DNA of 46,449 bases from Tenacibaculum sp. (lineage in GTDB: Bacteria > Bacteroidota > Bacteroidia > Flavobacteriales > Flavobacteriaceae): assembly GCA_020629275.1 (NCBI GenBank), contig JAHDDQ010000023.1:1-46449 (forward strand), written 5' to 3'. The translations under genes were made by a program, and so were the position numbers. Positions 24,810-33,571 of this stretch are shown piece by piece. The stretch's first letter is position 1. Every line of letters starts with the position of its first letter. The notes below the pieces were generated by a model. That model was given only the letters and a program-made list of their open reading frames with translations. It was not told the origin of the DNA and searched no databases.

Positions 24810-27800
24810 TTAGTCTAAAATTATTTTTTGAGTTTTAATTTTAGCTCCTGAACTTAGTTTTACGATATAAACACCTAAAGATAAGTTTGGAATATCTATG
24901 GTATTTGATCCAGTCGTAAGTTTAGTTCTCATAATTTCTTTACCTAATAAAGAGTACAAAACTATCTTACCTCTATTTTCTAGTCCTGTAATGGTTAGTT
25001 TATTCTTTGCAGATTTATACATAATAATTTTTTGCAAAGCGGTTTCACTTTCATCTGTACTTAAGCTTTTTTGTGAAGGATGTAAATAAAATCGTCCTGC
25101 ATTGTTCAAATCATTTTCTAATGTTACTTTATAGTTTTCTTTAGATAGATTTGTAAAAGTATTATTAACTCTATCCTCTAAATAAATATCAATGTTTTCA
25201 TTTAGATTTAAAGTTTTTACTGAAAAACTTAATTCATTATCTGTTTTAGCAATTATACCAATAGGAATAACTGTGTCTTCTATATCCGAATTAGGTAAAG
25301 CTTGGATGGCTAATTTTTTATTCGAATTGTCATCTTCAGGCAGTTTTGTATACACTGCAAAGTCATAATCTTGACCACTAAATAAACTTCCATCATAGCC
25401 ATTATCGAAATTTACCGTTGTATTTTCAATAAAATAAACCTTGGTTGATAAATCATTTACTAATAATTCAATATTTGCTTTTTCTTCTGATCGTGTAAAA
25501 GTATTCGTAGTTTGATGACTCTGATTTACGGTATCGAAGATAACATTTCCGTTATTTTTAGCACTTACAAAGAAACCTTGTGTTGGTGCTACTTCAATTG
25601 GATTAGCTAAAGTATATGCTTCATATTGTACACCATTCCATAACCAAATAGTTTCTTCACTAAGTACAGTAGTATTATCTGTTAAAAAATTACTTGAATT
25701 GATATATGAAGTAAATGGATTACCGATTAAATTATTATCATTTTCAGTACCTGTTGTAACAGGGTAATTAATAATATTTGTATTTAAGTTTCCAGTGAAT
25801 TTTATATCTCCAGCAGTCTCTAATTCAACATAAAGACCTAAGCCTGTTTCAATATTACCTGTAGTATCATTTTTTTTATACTCCCATTTATTGATATTAT
25901 TGTTATTATATGTAGCTAAACCTATGGTTTTGGTATTATCTATTGTGAAATTATTATCAGAAATAAGATTTTCGTATGATTGGTTAACTACTGGGGGTGT
26001 TACTAAATGCCTGTTTGTTGTTAATGTTCTGTTGTATATAATACGTGCATTTACTGGAGCATTAGCTATTAAGGTAGTATTACTTTGTAAAGTAATCGTA
26101 TTAACATTTATTTCATTAGATATTGTAGGATAATTTGCTAACCCACTTACTATTTCAACATTATCTTGAGCTGAAGGAATATTTCCTCCCAACCAATTAT
26201 TAACATTATTCCAGTCATTATCTTCTGTTCCTAACCACTTCAATTCAATCTTACTAAATAATGCTGTAATCTCTTTATCGGTATCCATTGTGATAGTTAA
26301 AGGATTTATTGTTCCTGAAGCATCACCACTCCAACCATCGAATTGATAATTTGCATCTGGAGTTGCTGTTAAAGTAATTGAAGTATTTATATCATAGGTT
26401 CCATTTACTGGCGTTTTATCTATAGTAATGATTCCGTTATCAGCTGTTGTAGTTAAAGTAGTTTGAATTTTACTAAATAAAGCGGTTATATTTTTAGAGG
26501 TATCCATGGTTACAATTAATGGATTAACTGTTCCTGAGGCATCATCGCTCCAACCATCAAATTGATACTCTGGATCAGGAACTGCTGTTAAGATAACTTC
26601 AGTATCTATATCATAGGTTCCATTTACGGGGTTTTTATCTAAGGTAATAGTTCCATTTTGTGATGTTGTAGTTAAGGTGACTTGAATTTTACTAAATAAG
26701 GCAATAATGTTTTTATCAGTATCCATAGTTATAGTTAATGGATTTGTTGTACCTGAAGCATCACCACTCCAACCATCAAATTGATAATTTGCGTTAGGAG
26801 TTACTGTTAAAGTAACTTCAGTATTTATATCATAGGTTCCATTTACTGGAACTTTATCAACTGTAATAGTTCCATTATCAGTTGTTGTAGTTAAAGTAGT
26901 TTGAATTTTACTAAATAAAGCGGTTATATTTTTAGAGGTATCCATGGTTACAATTAATGGATTAACTGTTCCTGAGGCATCACCACTCCACCCATCAAAC
27001 TGATACTCTGGATCAGGAACTGCTGTTAAGGTAACTTCAGTATTTATATCATAAGTTCCATTTATTGGTGCTTTATCAACTGCAATAGTTCCATTTGTAG
27101 CTATTGTAGTTAAAGTAGTTTGAATTTTACTAAACAAAGCAGTAATATTTTTATTACTATCTGTAGTAATTGTTAATGGATTTGTTGTTCCTGTGGCATC
27201 GCCACTCCATCCGTCAAATTGATAGCCTTCATCTGGAACAGCTGTTAAAGTAACTTCAGTATTTATATCATAAGTTCCATTTACTGGAGTTTTATCAACT
27301 GTAATAGTTCCGTTATTAGCTGTTGTAGTTAAAGTAACTTGAACTTTACTAAATAAAGCAGTAATATTTTTATCAGTATCCATAGTTACAGTTAATGGAT
27401 TCATTGTTCCATTGGCATCACCTTCCCAGCCATCAAATTGATAATATTCATCTGGAGTTGCTGTTAAACTAACTACATCTCCATTAGTATAATTTTCTAA
27501 ATTAGTAGGAGCTAAATCAGTGGCAACATTTCCATTTTCTGCTGTAATGTTCAATTTTGGATAACAAATATCTGTACTAAAATTAGCTGTTGGATCTTTA
27601 AATGTATTCCAATTTGTATTACTAAAAGTAGCATTATCTACGGTTATACAAGTTAAATTGGGATTAGAAGAAAAATCTAAAAAAGCAGAAGAAAATGTAA
27701 GGAAATTGGTATTGTTACCGTTGGCTATATTTAGAATTGATAATTCATTATCATCACACGTAATACTTGTTAATGAGCTACTATTAGAAATATTAACCTC

Positions 27801-29087
27801 TTTTATTTTATTATGACTACAGTCTAAAGTTACTAAAGCAGTATTTTTAGAAAGGTCTAATTTTTTTATCATATTAAAACTACAATCCAAATCAGTTAAA
27901 GCTATGTTTTTAGAGATATCTAGATTTGTTAGTTTATTGATACCGCAGTCTAATACTTTTAGAGCTGTATTTTTAGTAATATCTATAGTTGTTATATCAC
28001 TATGATCAATAATTAATTTAGTTAAATCAGTATTTTTAGAAACATCTAAATTTGTAAAAGTATTCATGTTACTACAGTCCAACTCCTTTAAGGCTGTATT
28101 TTTAGATACGTTTATACTTGTTAAGAAATTAGAGTTACACTCCAATTTATTTAATTTAGTATTTCTAGAAACATCTAAACTTGTTAATTTGTTATTCCTG
28201 CTATTCAAATTAATTAGAGCGGTATTTTTAGAAACATCTACATTAGTTAAAGAATTAAAACCAAAGTTTAAACTAGTTAATGCTGTATTTTTAGAAAAGT
28301 TTAAGCTTGTTATACCACTGTTAATTCCACAATCTAACTCTCTTAAGACTGTGTTTTTAGAAAAGTCTAAGCTTGAAAAATCATTTTCACTACAATCTAA
28401 TTTTGTTAATGCGGTATTTTTTGAAAAATCAATTCGCCTTAAATCATTTCTATGACAATCTAAATCAATTAAAGCTGTATTTTTAGAAACATCTAGAGTT
28501 GTTAAACCATTTCCACTACATTCTAATATTTTTAAATTAATATGTTTAGAAACATTTAAACTTCCCAATGAATTAAATCCGCAGTACAGTTCTTCTAAAG
28601 CAATTGCATTAGAAATATTCAGATTAGTTAAAGCGCTATTTTGCCTAGTATTTAGTACTTTTAAAGCAGTATTCTTAGAAATATCTAAACTTGTTATAGT
28701 TCTAAGACCACTACAATTTAATATTTCTAATGCCGTGTTTTTAGAAACATCTAAGCTTGTTAAGTTTCTAACACCTCTACAATTTAGTGTTTTTAAACTA
28801 ACATTCTTGGAAACATCTAAACTTGTTAAGTTTCTATTATTACTACAGTCTAGTTCTGTAATATTGATGAACGCTTCTATACCTGTCAAGTCATTAACAC
28901 TTCCAATGACTTTTATTGTCCCGTCAAAAGCTATAGCTTCTGCAATACTAATTTCTGCATTACCATCAGTATTAATAGATGAGTTATTAACTAAGCTCGA
29001 TTTAAAAATAGCATCTGGTATCGCAACATTTTGTGAGAAAATAGCAGTGACGCACCCGAAAAATAATAAAAGTAATTTGTTCTTCAT
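24810..29087 (-). CDS. Giant T9SS-exported LRR and B-repeat surface protein
   Basis: This 1425-aa protein starts with a signal peptide (MKNKLLLLFFGCVTAIFS). Residues ~66-480 are about 18 leucine-rich repeats of 21-22 aa, of the form LTSLDVSKNTALxxLDCSxN. Residues ~510-945 are six InlB-type bacterial B repeats of 71-73 aa (YDINTEVTLTAVPD, YQFDGWSGDASGT, ITALFSK). A ~400-aa beta-rich region follows (LKWLGTEDNDWNNVNNWLGG start). A C-terminal type A T9SS sorting domain (~1350-1425, ends GVYIVKLSSGAKIKTQKIIL) directs it through the outer membrane to the surface. LRR plus B-repeat architecture is typical of adhesins. It is divergent from a TPR-AraC regulator that may control it. Nearly identical B repeats suggest recent recombination. 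Confidence 0.93.
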   Translation of the reverse strand: MKNKLLLLFFGCVTAIFSQNVAIPDAIFKSSLVNNSSINTDGNAEISIAEAIAFDGTIKVIGSVNDLTGIEAFINITELDCSNNRNLTSLDVSKNVSLKTLNCRGVRNLTSLDVSKNTALEILNCSGLRTITSLDISKNTALKVLNTRQNSALTNLNISNAIALEELYCGFNSLGSLNVSKHINLKILECSGNGLTTLDVSKNTALIDLDCHRNDLRRIDFSKNTALTKLDCSENDFSSLDFSKNTVLRELDCGINSGITSLNFSKNTALTSLNFGFNSLTNVDVSKNTALINLNSRNNKLTSLDVSRNTKLNKLECNSNFLTSINVSKNTALKELDCSNMNTFTNLDVSKNTDLTKLIIDHSDITTIDITKNTALKVLDCGINKLTNLDISKNIALTDLDCSFNMIKKLDLSKNTALVTLDCSHNKIKEVNISNSSSLTSITCDDNELSILNIANGNNTNFLTFSSAFLDFSSNPNLTCITVDNATFSNTNWNTFKDPTANFSTDICYPKLNITAENGNVATDLAPTNLENYTNGDVVSLTATPDEYYQFDGWEGDANGTMNPLTVTMDTDKNITALFSKVQVTLTTTANNGTITVDKTPVNGTYDINTEVTLTAVPDEGYQFDGWSGDATGTTNPLTITTDSNKNITALFSKIQTTLTTIATNGTIAVDKAPINGTYDINTEVTLTAVPDPEYQFDGWSGDASGTVNPLIVTMDTSKNITALFSKIQTTLTTTTDNGTITVDKVPVNGTYDINTEVTLTVTPNANYQFDGWSGDASGTTNPLTITMDTDKNIIALFSKIQVTLTTTSQNGTITLDKNPVNGTYDIDTEVILTAVPDPEYQFDGWSDDASGTVNPLIVTMDTSKNITALFSKIQTTLTTTADNGIITIDKTPVNGTYDINTSITLTATPDANYQFDGWSGDASGTINPLTITMDTDKEITALFSKIELKWLGTEDNDWNNVNNWLGGNIPSAQDNVEIVSGLANYPTISNEINVNTITLQSNTTLIANAPVNARIIYNRTLTTNRHLVTPPVVNQSYENLISDNNFTIDNTKTIGLATYNNNNINKWEYKKNDTTGNIETGLGLYVELETAGDIKFTGNLNTNIINYPVTTGTENDNNLIGNPFTSYINSSNFLTDNTTVLSEETIWLWNGVQYEAYTLANPIEVAPTQGFFVSAKNNGNVIFDTVNQSHQTTNTFTRSEEKANIELLVNDLSTKVYFIENTTVNFDNGYDGSLFSGQDYDFAVYTKLPEDDNSNKKLAIQALPNSDIEDTVIPIGIIAKTDNELSFSVKTLNLNENIDIYLEDRVNNTFTNLSKENYKVTLENDLNNAGRFYLHPSQKSLSTDESETALQKIIMYKSAKNKLTITGLENRGKIVLYSLLGKEIMRTKLTTGSNTIDIPNLSLGVYIVKLSSGAKIKTQKIILD
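26240..27560 (-). repeat. Six tandem ~219-nt B-repeat units in the surface-protein gene
   Basis: The coding DNA of the six B repeats is arrayed head to tail with a period near 219 nt. The unit divergence is uneven: units 3 and 5 (counted from the protein N-terminus) are much closer to each other than to their neighbours. Confidence 0.9.
26446..26543. repeat. Exact 98-nt direct repeat, copy 1 (copy 2 at 26884-26981)
   Basis: The run from 26446 to 26543 is identical base for base to 26884-26981, exactly 438 nt (two repeat units) away. The synonymous positions also match. This marks recent duplication or gene conversion within the array. Confidence 0.9.
27647..28895 (-). repeat. LRR-coding periodic repeat (63-66 nt units)
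   Basis: About 18 units of 63-66 nt, each containing a variant of plus-strand GTATTTTTAGAAACATCTAA (the SKNT segment), encode the leucine-rich repeats. Opposite-strand open frames here are by-products of this periodicity. Confidence 0.85.
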
Positions 29088-29151
29088 TTTATTAATGTTT
29101 AATTAATTTCATAATTACGTTGTAAACCTAGCTAGAACAAGAATTAAAAGG

Positions 29152-29173
29152 GTCTCAACTTATAATTTGAGAC
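29152..29173. promoter_or_regulatory. Short inverted repeat in the divergent LRR / AraC intergenic region
   Basis: GTCTCAA / TTGAGAC separated by eight bases, within the 276-nt space between the divergent surface-protein and regulator genes. It could be an operator or an mRNA leader hairpin. No strong promoter motif or other gene is visible in this gap. Confidence 0.3.
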
Positions 29174-29363
29174 AGATAGTATTTAGGAAGCTTAGTATTC
29201 GTAGTAGCTACCATACAAATAGTTCAGGAATTATGTTGTTGTAGATAGGCGCTTTTTTTGATTATTATTTTAAGAATCGAATACTTTAAAGCTTTTATAT
29301 TTTATATATTTATTGCTTTTTACTTTCTAGAAAACATTTTTTCTATCATAAATAAACCCTTTT

Positions 29364-31001
29364 ATGTTTAACTTTTTAAGTGTTATTATTTTTCAATTTT
29401 CTTTCTTAATATCTAGTGGAGCTTCTATAGATAGCTATAAAATGAACTATGATCAAAAACAGATATCAGCCAAAGATAGCGTTGCCAAATACAAGAAAAT
29501 ATCTATACAATGTTACCGAGAAGGAGATTTAGAAGGTTTCGGATATTACAGTAATAAAGTATTGATGATTACTGAAAAGTATAATTTAGAAGAAGATAAA
29601 ATAAGGATTTTAATAAATTTAGCGATATACCACCAACGAAAAGACGAATATAAGAAAGCACTTGCTAAGTACATAGAAGCTCAAAAACTGACATCTACTT
29701 TAAAGGATTCCTCTTACTTAAAGATAATATTAAATACAAACCTTGGTAACTTTTATTATAAAATCAACGATTATAATAACGCTAAACTAATTATGAAAAA
29801 AGTACTGAGGTTAGCAGATTATCAGGAAGCTGAAAAAAAGAAACAAATTAAAGTTTCTGCATTTAATACATTAGCAAATATAACATCCGATGAAAGAAAT
29901 TATGAAGAAGCTTTCAATTATTACGATGAGTTAAAGGTAATGTTACAGAGTCAAGATAATAATGAGCAAAAACTTGCGACATTATATTCTAATATCGCTT
30001 CGTGTTATAGAGATATAGGAAATTATGAAGAGGCCATAAAAAATGGAGAGGAAGCATTAAGAATAATAGGTAAAGAAAAACAAATAGATACAGAAGCTTC
30101 TGCAAAGCTTAATATAGGAGTTTCTTATTACGAGTTGAAGAAATTTAAAAAAGCATTATTATTCTTAACATCAGCAAATAAAATAGCTAATGAAGAAGGT
30201 TCTTTTGAAGTACAAATGAAGACGCATAAGCATTTAGCAAAGGTACAAGAATCTTTGAATAACATAGAAGAAGCCTTAAAAGAACAAAAAAAATATACAC
30301 TAGCTAGGGAAGAGTATTTAAAAACTCTTACAAATACACAACGTCTAAAGTTTGAAAATGAGGCTTCAAATACATCATTAAAAATCAGTGATCAGAAAGA
30401 AAGAATTACTTTCTTAAATAAAGAGAAAATAATATACATAGCTATAGGTTTAGTATTATTAGTTTTATTCTTTGCATCTGTACTTAATTACTATAAGAAG
30501 AGAAAAAGATATAATAATGATACTGCGCTCTTAAAAGTGGATAATACTTTTTTAGAAAGCGAAAACGAGTTGTTAAGAAATAAATTAACTAAAATTGCTT
30601 TCACTTTAAAAGAGAAGAATACTACAAAAAAGCATAAAAAATCTTCCATATCTTTAGAAGATCAAGAACTTTATAAAGAACGTATTCTAAACTATATGGA
30701 TGAATTTAAACCATATTTAAATTCTGAAATTAAACAACTAGATGTAGCTAAGGCTTTAGATATGAGCTTACACCTTTTTTCAGAGATACTAAACACTTGT
30801 TTTGAACAGAACTTTAATAGTTTTATTAATTTATATCGAGTAGAAAAAGCAAAATCATTAATGAAAGACCCAGAATATGATAAGTATAAAATTATAACGG
30901 TTGCATACGATTCTGGTTTTTCTAGTAAACCGTCTTTTAACAGAGTCTTTAAGAAAGTAGTTGGCTGTACACCCACAGAATATCAGGGTAAAAGAGGATA
31001 A
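29364..31001 (+). CDS. TPR-TM-AraC family transcriptional regulator
   Basis: This 545-aa regulator has the flavobacterial three-part plan. A signal-like N-terminus precedes an extracytoplasmic TPR array (~30-330, e.g. ILINLAIYHQRKDEYKKALA, LYSNIASCYRDIGNYEEAIK). A single TM helix follows (~352-372, IYIAIGLVLLVLFFASVLNY), then a cytosolic coiled stretch and a C-terminal AraC-type DNA-binding domain (~440-545). The second HTH is clear: ITVAYDSGFSSKPSFNRVFK then KVVGCTPTEYQ. It therefore would sense a periplasmic protein or peptide and act directly on DNA without a kinase. Its divergent partner, the LRR surface protein, is the most obvious target. Confidence 0.92.
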   Translation: MFNFLSVIIFQFSFLISSGASIDSYKMNYDQKQISAKDSVAKYKKISIQCYREGDLEGFGYYSNKVLMITEKYNLEEDKIRILINLAIYHQRKDEYKKALAKYIEAQKLTSTLKDSSYLKIILNTNLGNFYYKINDYNNAKLIMKKVLRLADYQEAEKKKQIKVSAFNTLANITSDERNYEEAFNYYDELKVMLQSQDNNEQKLATLYSNIASCYRDIGNYEEAIKNGEEALRIIGKEKQIDTEASAKLNIGVSYYELKKFKKALLFLTSANKIANEEGSFEVQMKTHKHLAKVQESLNNIEEALKEQKKYTLAREEYLKTLTNTQRLKFENEASNTSLKISDQKERITFLNKEKIIYIAIGLVLLVLFFASVLNYYKKRKRYNNDTALLKVDNTFLESENELLRNKLTKIAFTLKEKNTTKKHKKSSISLEDQELYKERILNYMDEFKPYLNSEIKQLDVAKALDMSLHLFSEILNTCFEQNFNSFINLYRVEKAKSLMKDPEYDKYKIITVAYDSGFSSKPSFNRVFKKVVGCTPTEYQGKRG

Positions 31002-31026
31002 TCTGTTTTAATATTTATTAATAAAA

Positions 31027-31076
31027 TTGAACTTATTTCTACATTTAAAAAACGATAGAAATAAGTTCAAAAAAAT
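31027..31076. terminator. Bidirectional terminator between AraC-type and FKBP genes
   Basis: Perfect 15-bp stem TTGAACTTATTTCTA / TAGAAATAAGTTCAA with a 14-nt loop, between convergent genes. T-rich flanks exist on both sides, better on the minus strand. Confidence 0.8.
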
Positions 31077-31118
31077 TTCGTATTCAGGACTTAAATAGTT
31101 GTAAAGAAGTATAATAGA

Positions 31119-31571
31119 TTATTTAACTTCTAATAATTTAATATCAAATACTAAAACTGATCCCCCAGGAATCCCTCTATTATCTCTACTACCATACCCT
31201 AATTTTGAAGGTATAAGTAATATTCCATTACCGCCTTCTTTGAAATAGGTAATTCCTTCCGTCCAACCAGCTATTACTCCTTGTAAATTAAAAGAAATAC
31301 CATTAGCATTGCTTTGGTCAAATACTTTTCCATTTAAATAATACCCTTTATAGGCAACAGTTACGTCTGATTTAGTAGTAGGTTTGTTTCCAGTTCCTTC
31401 CGTGTTAATAATGTAATATAATCCTGAATTACTTTTTTTGGCTGTTAAGTTGTTGTCTTTAAGATACTGAATAATATCAGCTTCATTTTGCACATCGTAG
31501 TTAATCGTTTCTTCATCACTACTACATGAAATAAAAAGAGTAATAAAGAATAAGTATATATATGTTTTCAT
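31119..31571 (-). CDS. FKBP-type peptidyl-prolyl isomerase lipoprotein
   Basis: This 150-aa lipoprotein (MKTYIYLFFITLFISC, C16) carries one FKBP domain (~55-150). The domain shows VTVAYKGYYLNGKVFDQSNA, the VIAGWTEGI segment, LLIPSKLGYGSRD and the closing GGSVLVFDIKLLEV, so the prolyl-isomerase pocket residues (Y, F, D, V-I-x-W, Y) are kept. It would assist folding of exported proteins at the envelope. It lies 27 nt downstream of the amidohydrolase gene, at the end of a putative operon closed by a terminator. It is related to the GldI-type lipoproteins but there is no evidence that it is GldI. Confidence 0.9.
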   Translation of the reverse strand: MKTYIYLFFITLFISCSSDEETINYDVQNEADIIQYLKDNNLTAKKSNSGLYYIINTEGTGNKPTTKSDVTVAYKGYYLNGKVFDQSNANGISFNLQGVIAGWTEGITYFKEGGNGILLIPSKLGYGSRDNRGIPGGSVLVFDIKLLEVK

Positions 31572-31598
31572 AAATAAAATAAATGTTTTTAGGGGTTA

Positions 31599-33209
31599 TT
31601 AATAAACTTTTTTGCCATTGAGATAAGTGGCTTTAGCAGTTGTTTTCGGAATGTTATTTTCGGTAACAGTCATAATATCCTGATTAAGGATCACAAAATC
31701 AGCAAATTTCCCGACTTCTATACTTCCTTTTTCATTCTCCTCAAAGTTAGCGTAGGCATTCCATATGGTCATTCCTTTTAGTGTTTCTTCACGTGATAAC
31801 GCATTTTCCATTTGATACCCATTGCTTGGGTAGTTGTTTAAGTCTTTTCTAGCAACTGCGGCGTAAAATGTTAAAAACGGATTCACTTTTTCTACAGGGT
31901 AGTCTGTGCCAAGTGCAACTTTACCATAAATAGAAAGTAGTTTCTTAAAAGCATATCCGCCTTTTATGCGTTCTTCACCAACTCTGTCTTTAGCCCAATA
32001 CATATCTGAGGTAGCATGAGTAGGTTGGATAGAAGGGATTATATTCTTAAACATATCAAAATCTTGTTCATCTACGATTTGAGCATGCTCAATTCTCCAG
32101 CGTCTATTTTTCTGATTTTTCAAGACTTCATGATAGGTTTTAAGCATTACGTAGTTAGCAGAATCACCAATAGCATGTGTATTCATTTGATAGGTTGAGG
32201 CTGCAATTTGTTTAGCAATTTCCATATACCTTTTAGGAGGATAAATTAATGCACCAAAATGATTTTCTCTATCAGAATAAGACTCTTTTAATGCTGCACC
32301 TCTTGATCCAAGAGCACCATCTCCATATACTTTAAAAGAACGAACATTAAGTTTATCAGTTTTTATAATTCCTTTTTTAGTATAGTAATCTAGGTTTTTT
32401 TGAGTTGCAGAAACCATAGCATAAATCCTCATCTGGAGTTCGTTTGATTTTTGTAAGCTATCGATAAGCTCAATTACTGGTTTATCTAAGCCAGCATCAG
32501 AAACAGTTGTTAAACCATATGAAAAGTTTATCTTTTCTGCATCTTTTAAAGCTTGTATTTGTGCATTGTGTGATGGAGCAGGAACCTTAACAAAGTCCAT
32601 AGCATTGTCAATTAAAACTCCAGTTAATTGACCATTAGCCTTCATAAATTCTCCACCTTCAGTTTTTGAATTTATAGTTATTTCAGATAACTCTAATGCT
32701 TTTTGGTTTACCAGCATTGCATGTCCGTCCACTCTGGTAATTGCAACAGGTGTATTAGGAAAAATACTATCTAACTTATGTTTAGTGGGGAATTTTTGTA
32801 TTTCCCAATCATTTTGATCCCAACCACGACCAGTAATAAAATTAGTTTTTTTCTCTTTTTGAAACGCGATAAGTTTTTGAAGTACTTCGTCATAACTTTT
32901 AGTACCCATTAAATCTACTTTTTGTAGTTGAATTCCAAGATTGAAAAAGTGACAATGTCCGTCTATTAAACCTGGAAGAATAGATTGACCCTTAGCATCA
33001 ATTATTTCTTCAGCCGTGTATTTATCTAGTATGTTTTTTGAAGTGCCAACAGCTACAAATTTACCTTCTCTTACAGCAAAACTTTCTGCCTTTTCAAAGT
33101 TAGAATTTACGGTATATACGTTAGCGTTAGTAATAATTAGATCTGCGGATTCTTTGGTCGCACATGATATAATTAATAATAAAAAAGGAAATAGTTTTAG
33201 TTTTTTCAT
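31599..33209 (-). CDS. YtcJ-like amidohydrolase lipoprotein
   Basis: This 536-aa metal-dependent hydrolase is of the amidohydrolase superfamily, YtcJ branch. It is exported as a lipoprotein (MKKLKLFPFLLLIISC, C16). Landmarks are ITNANVYTVN, the metal site GLIDGHCHFFNLG, GRGWDQNDW, RVDGHAMLVN, HAIGDSANY, and the C-terminal ALGTDYPVE and GSIEVGKFADFVILNQD. The YtcJ-type motif set suggests hydrolysis of an N-acyl or cyclic amide bond, substrate unknown. Its ATG overlaps the DoxX stop by four nt (ATGA), so translational coupling is likely. It fits a peptide or amide scavenging operon with the M28 peptidase and AGCS permease. Confidence 0.92.
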   Translation of the reverse strand: MKKLKLFPFLLLIISCATKESADLIITNANVYTVNSNFEKAESFAVREGKFVAVGTSKNILDKYTAEEIIDAKGQSILPGLIDGHCHFFNLGIQLQKVDLMGTKSYDEVLQKLIAFQKEKKTNFITGRGWDQNDWEIQKFPTKHKLDSIFPNTPVAITRVDGHAMLVNQKALELSEITINSKTEGGEFMKANGQLTGVLIDNAMDFVKVPAPSHNAQIQALKDAEKINFSYGLTTVSDAGLDKPVIELIDSLQKSNELQMRIYAMVSATQKNLDYYTKKGIIKTDKLNVRSFKVYGDGALGSRGAALKESYSDRENHFGALIYPPKRYMEIAKQIAASTYQMNTHAIGDSANYVMLKTYHEVLKNQKNRRWRIEHAQIVDEQDFDMFKNIIPSIQPTHATSDMYWAKDRVGEERIKGGYAFKKLLSIYGKVALGTDYPVEKVNPFLTFYAAVARKDLNNYPSNGYQMENALSREETLKGMTIWNAYANFEENEKGSIEVGKFADFVILNQDIMTVTENNIPKTTAKATYLNGKKVY

Positions 33210-33568
33210 GAGTAGTTGTAAATTAAGTAAGCGATATACAGAAGAATAAATTGAACTGGTAATCTAATAATGGCCAGTTTTTTTGAACCTATAGCAGGTT
33301 TTTCCTTGAATAAATCCCAAATATGTAATGGTAAAAAAAGTAGCATTAAAATAAAAAAACTAATAGCTGCATTTTTTACAATCATGTTTACCAGTAGCCC
33401 TAATCCTATAGCTATTTCTATAATACCAGTTATGTAGTTTATAAATAGTTTAGGTAATGGTTTAGGAATAAACCCGTTGAAAAACTTAGGTTTTATAAAA
33501 TGCATTATCCCAGCAAATAAGAAAAATATTCCAAATATAATTCTCAAGATTAAAATAAAAAAACTCAT
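33206..33568 (-). CDS. DoxX family membrane protein
   Basis: This 120-aa inner-membrane protein has four TM helices. The family pattern FFLFAGIMHFIKPKFF (~15-30) is followed by ITGIIEIAIGLGLLV. DoxX proteins are small quinone- or redox-linked membrane proteins, often in operons with secreted enzymes; the role here is not shown. It begins 3 nt after the M28 peptidase stop and its end overlaps the amidohydrolase start by four nt, so it is firmly inside one operon. Confidence 0.88.
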   Translation of the reverse strand: MSFFILILRIIFGIFFLFAGIMHFIKPKFFNGFIPKPLPKLFINYITGIIEIAIGLGLLVNMIVKNAAISFFILMLLFLPLHIWDLFKEKPAIGSKKLAIIRLPVQFILLYIAYLIYNYS

Positions 33569-33571
33569 GAC

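Noticed and set aside
27647..28895. Regular short repeats at even spacing that might suggest a CRISPR array.
   Set aside because: The repeats vary, stay in one reading frame and encode LRRs; no identical direct repeats with unique spacers and no cas genes.
28066..29106. Two plus-strand open frames of 123-129 aa opposite the LRR gene.
   Set aside because: They are antisense shadows created by the 63-66 nt periodicity of the LRR-coding repeats; the composition is low-complexity Leu/Phe/Lys.
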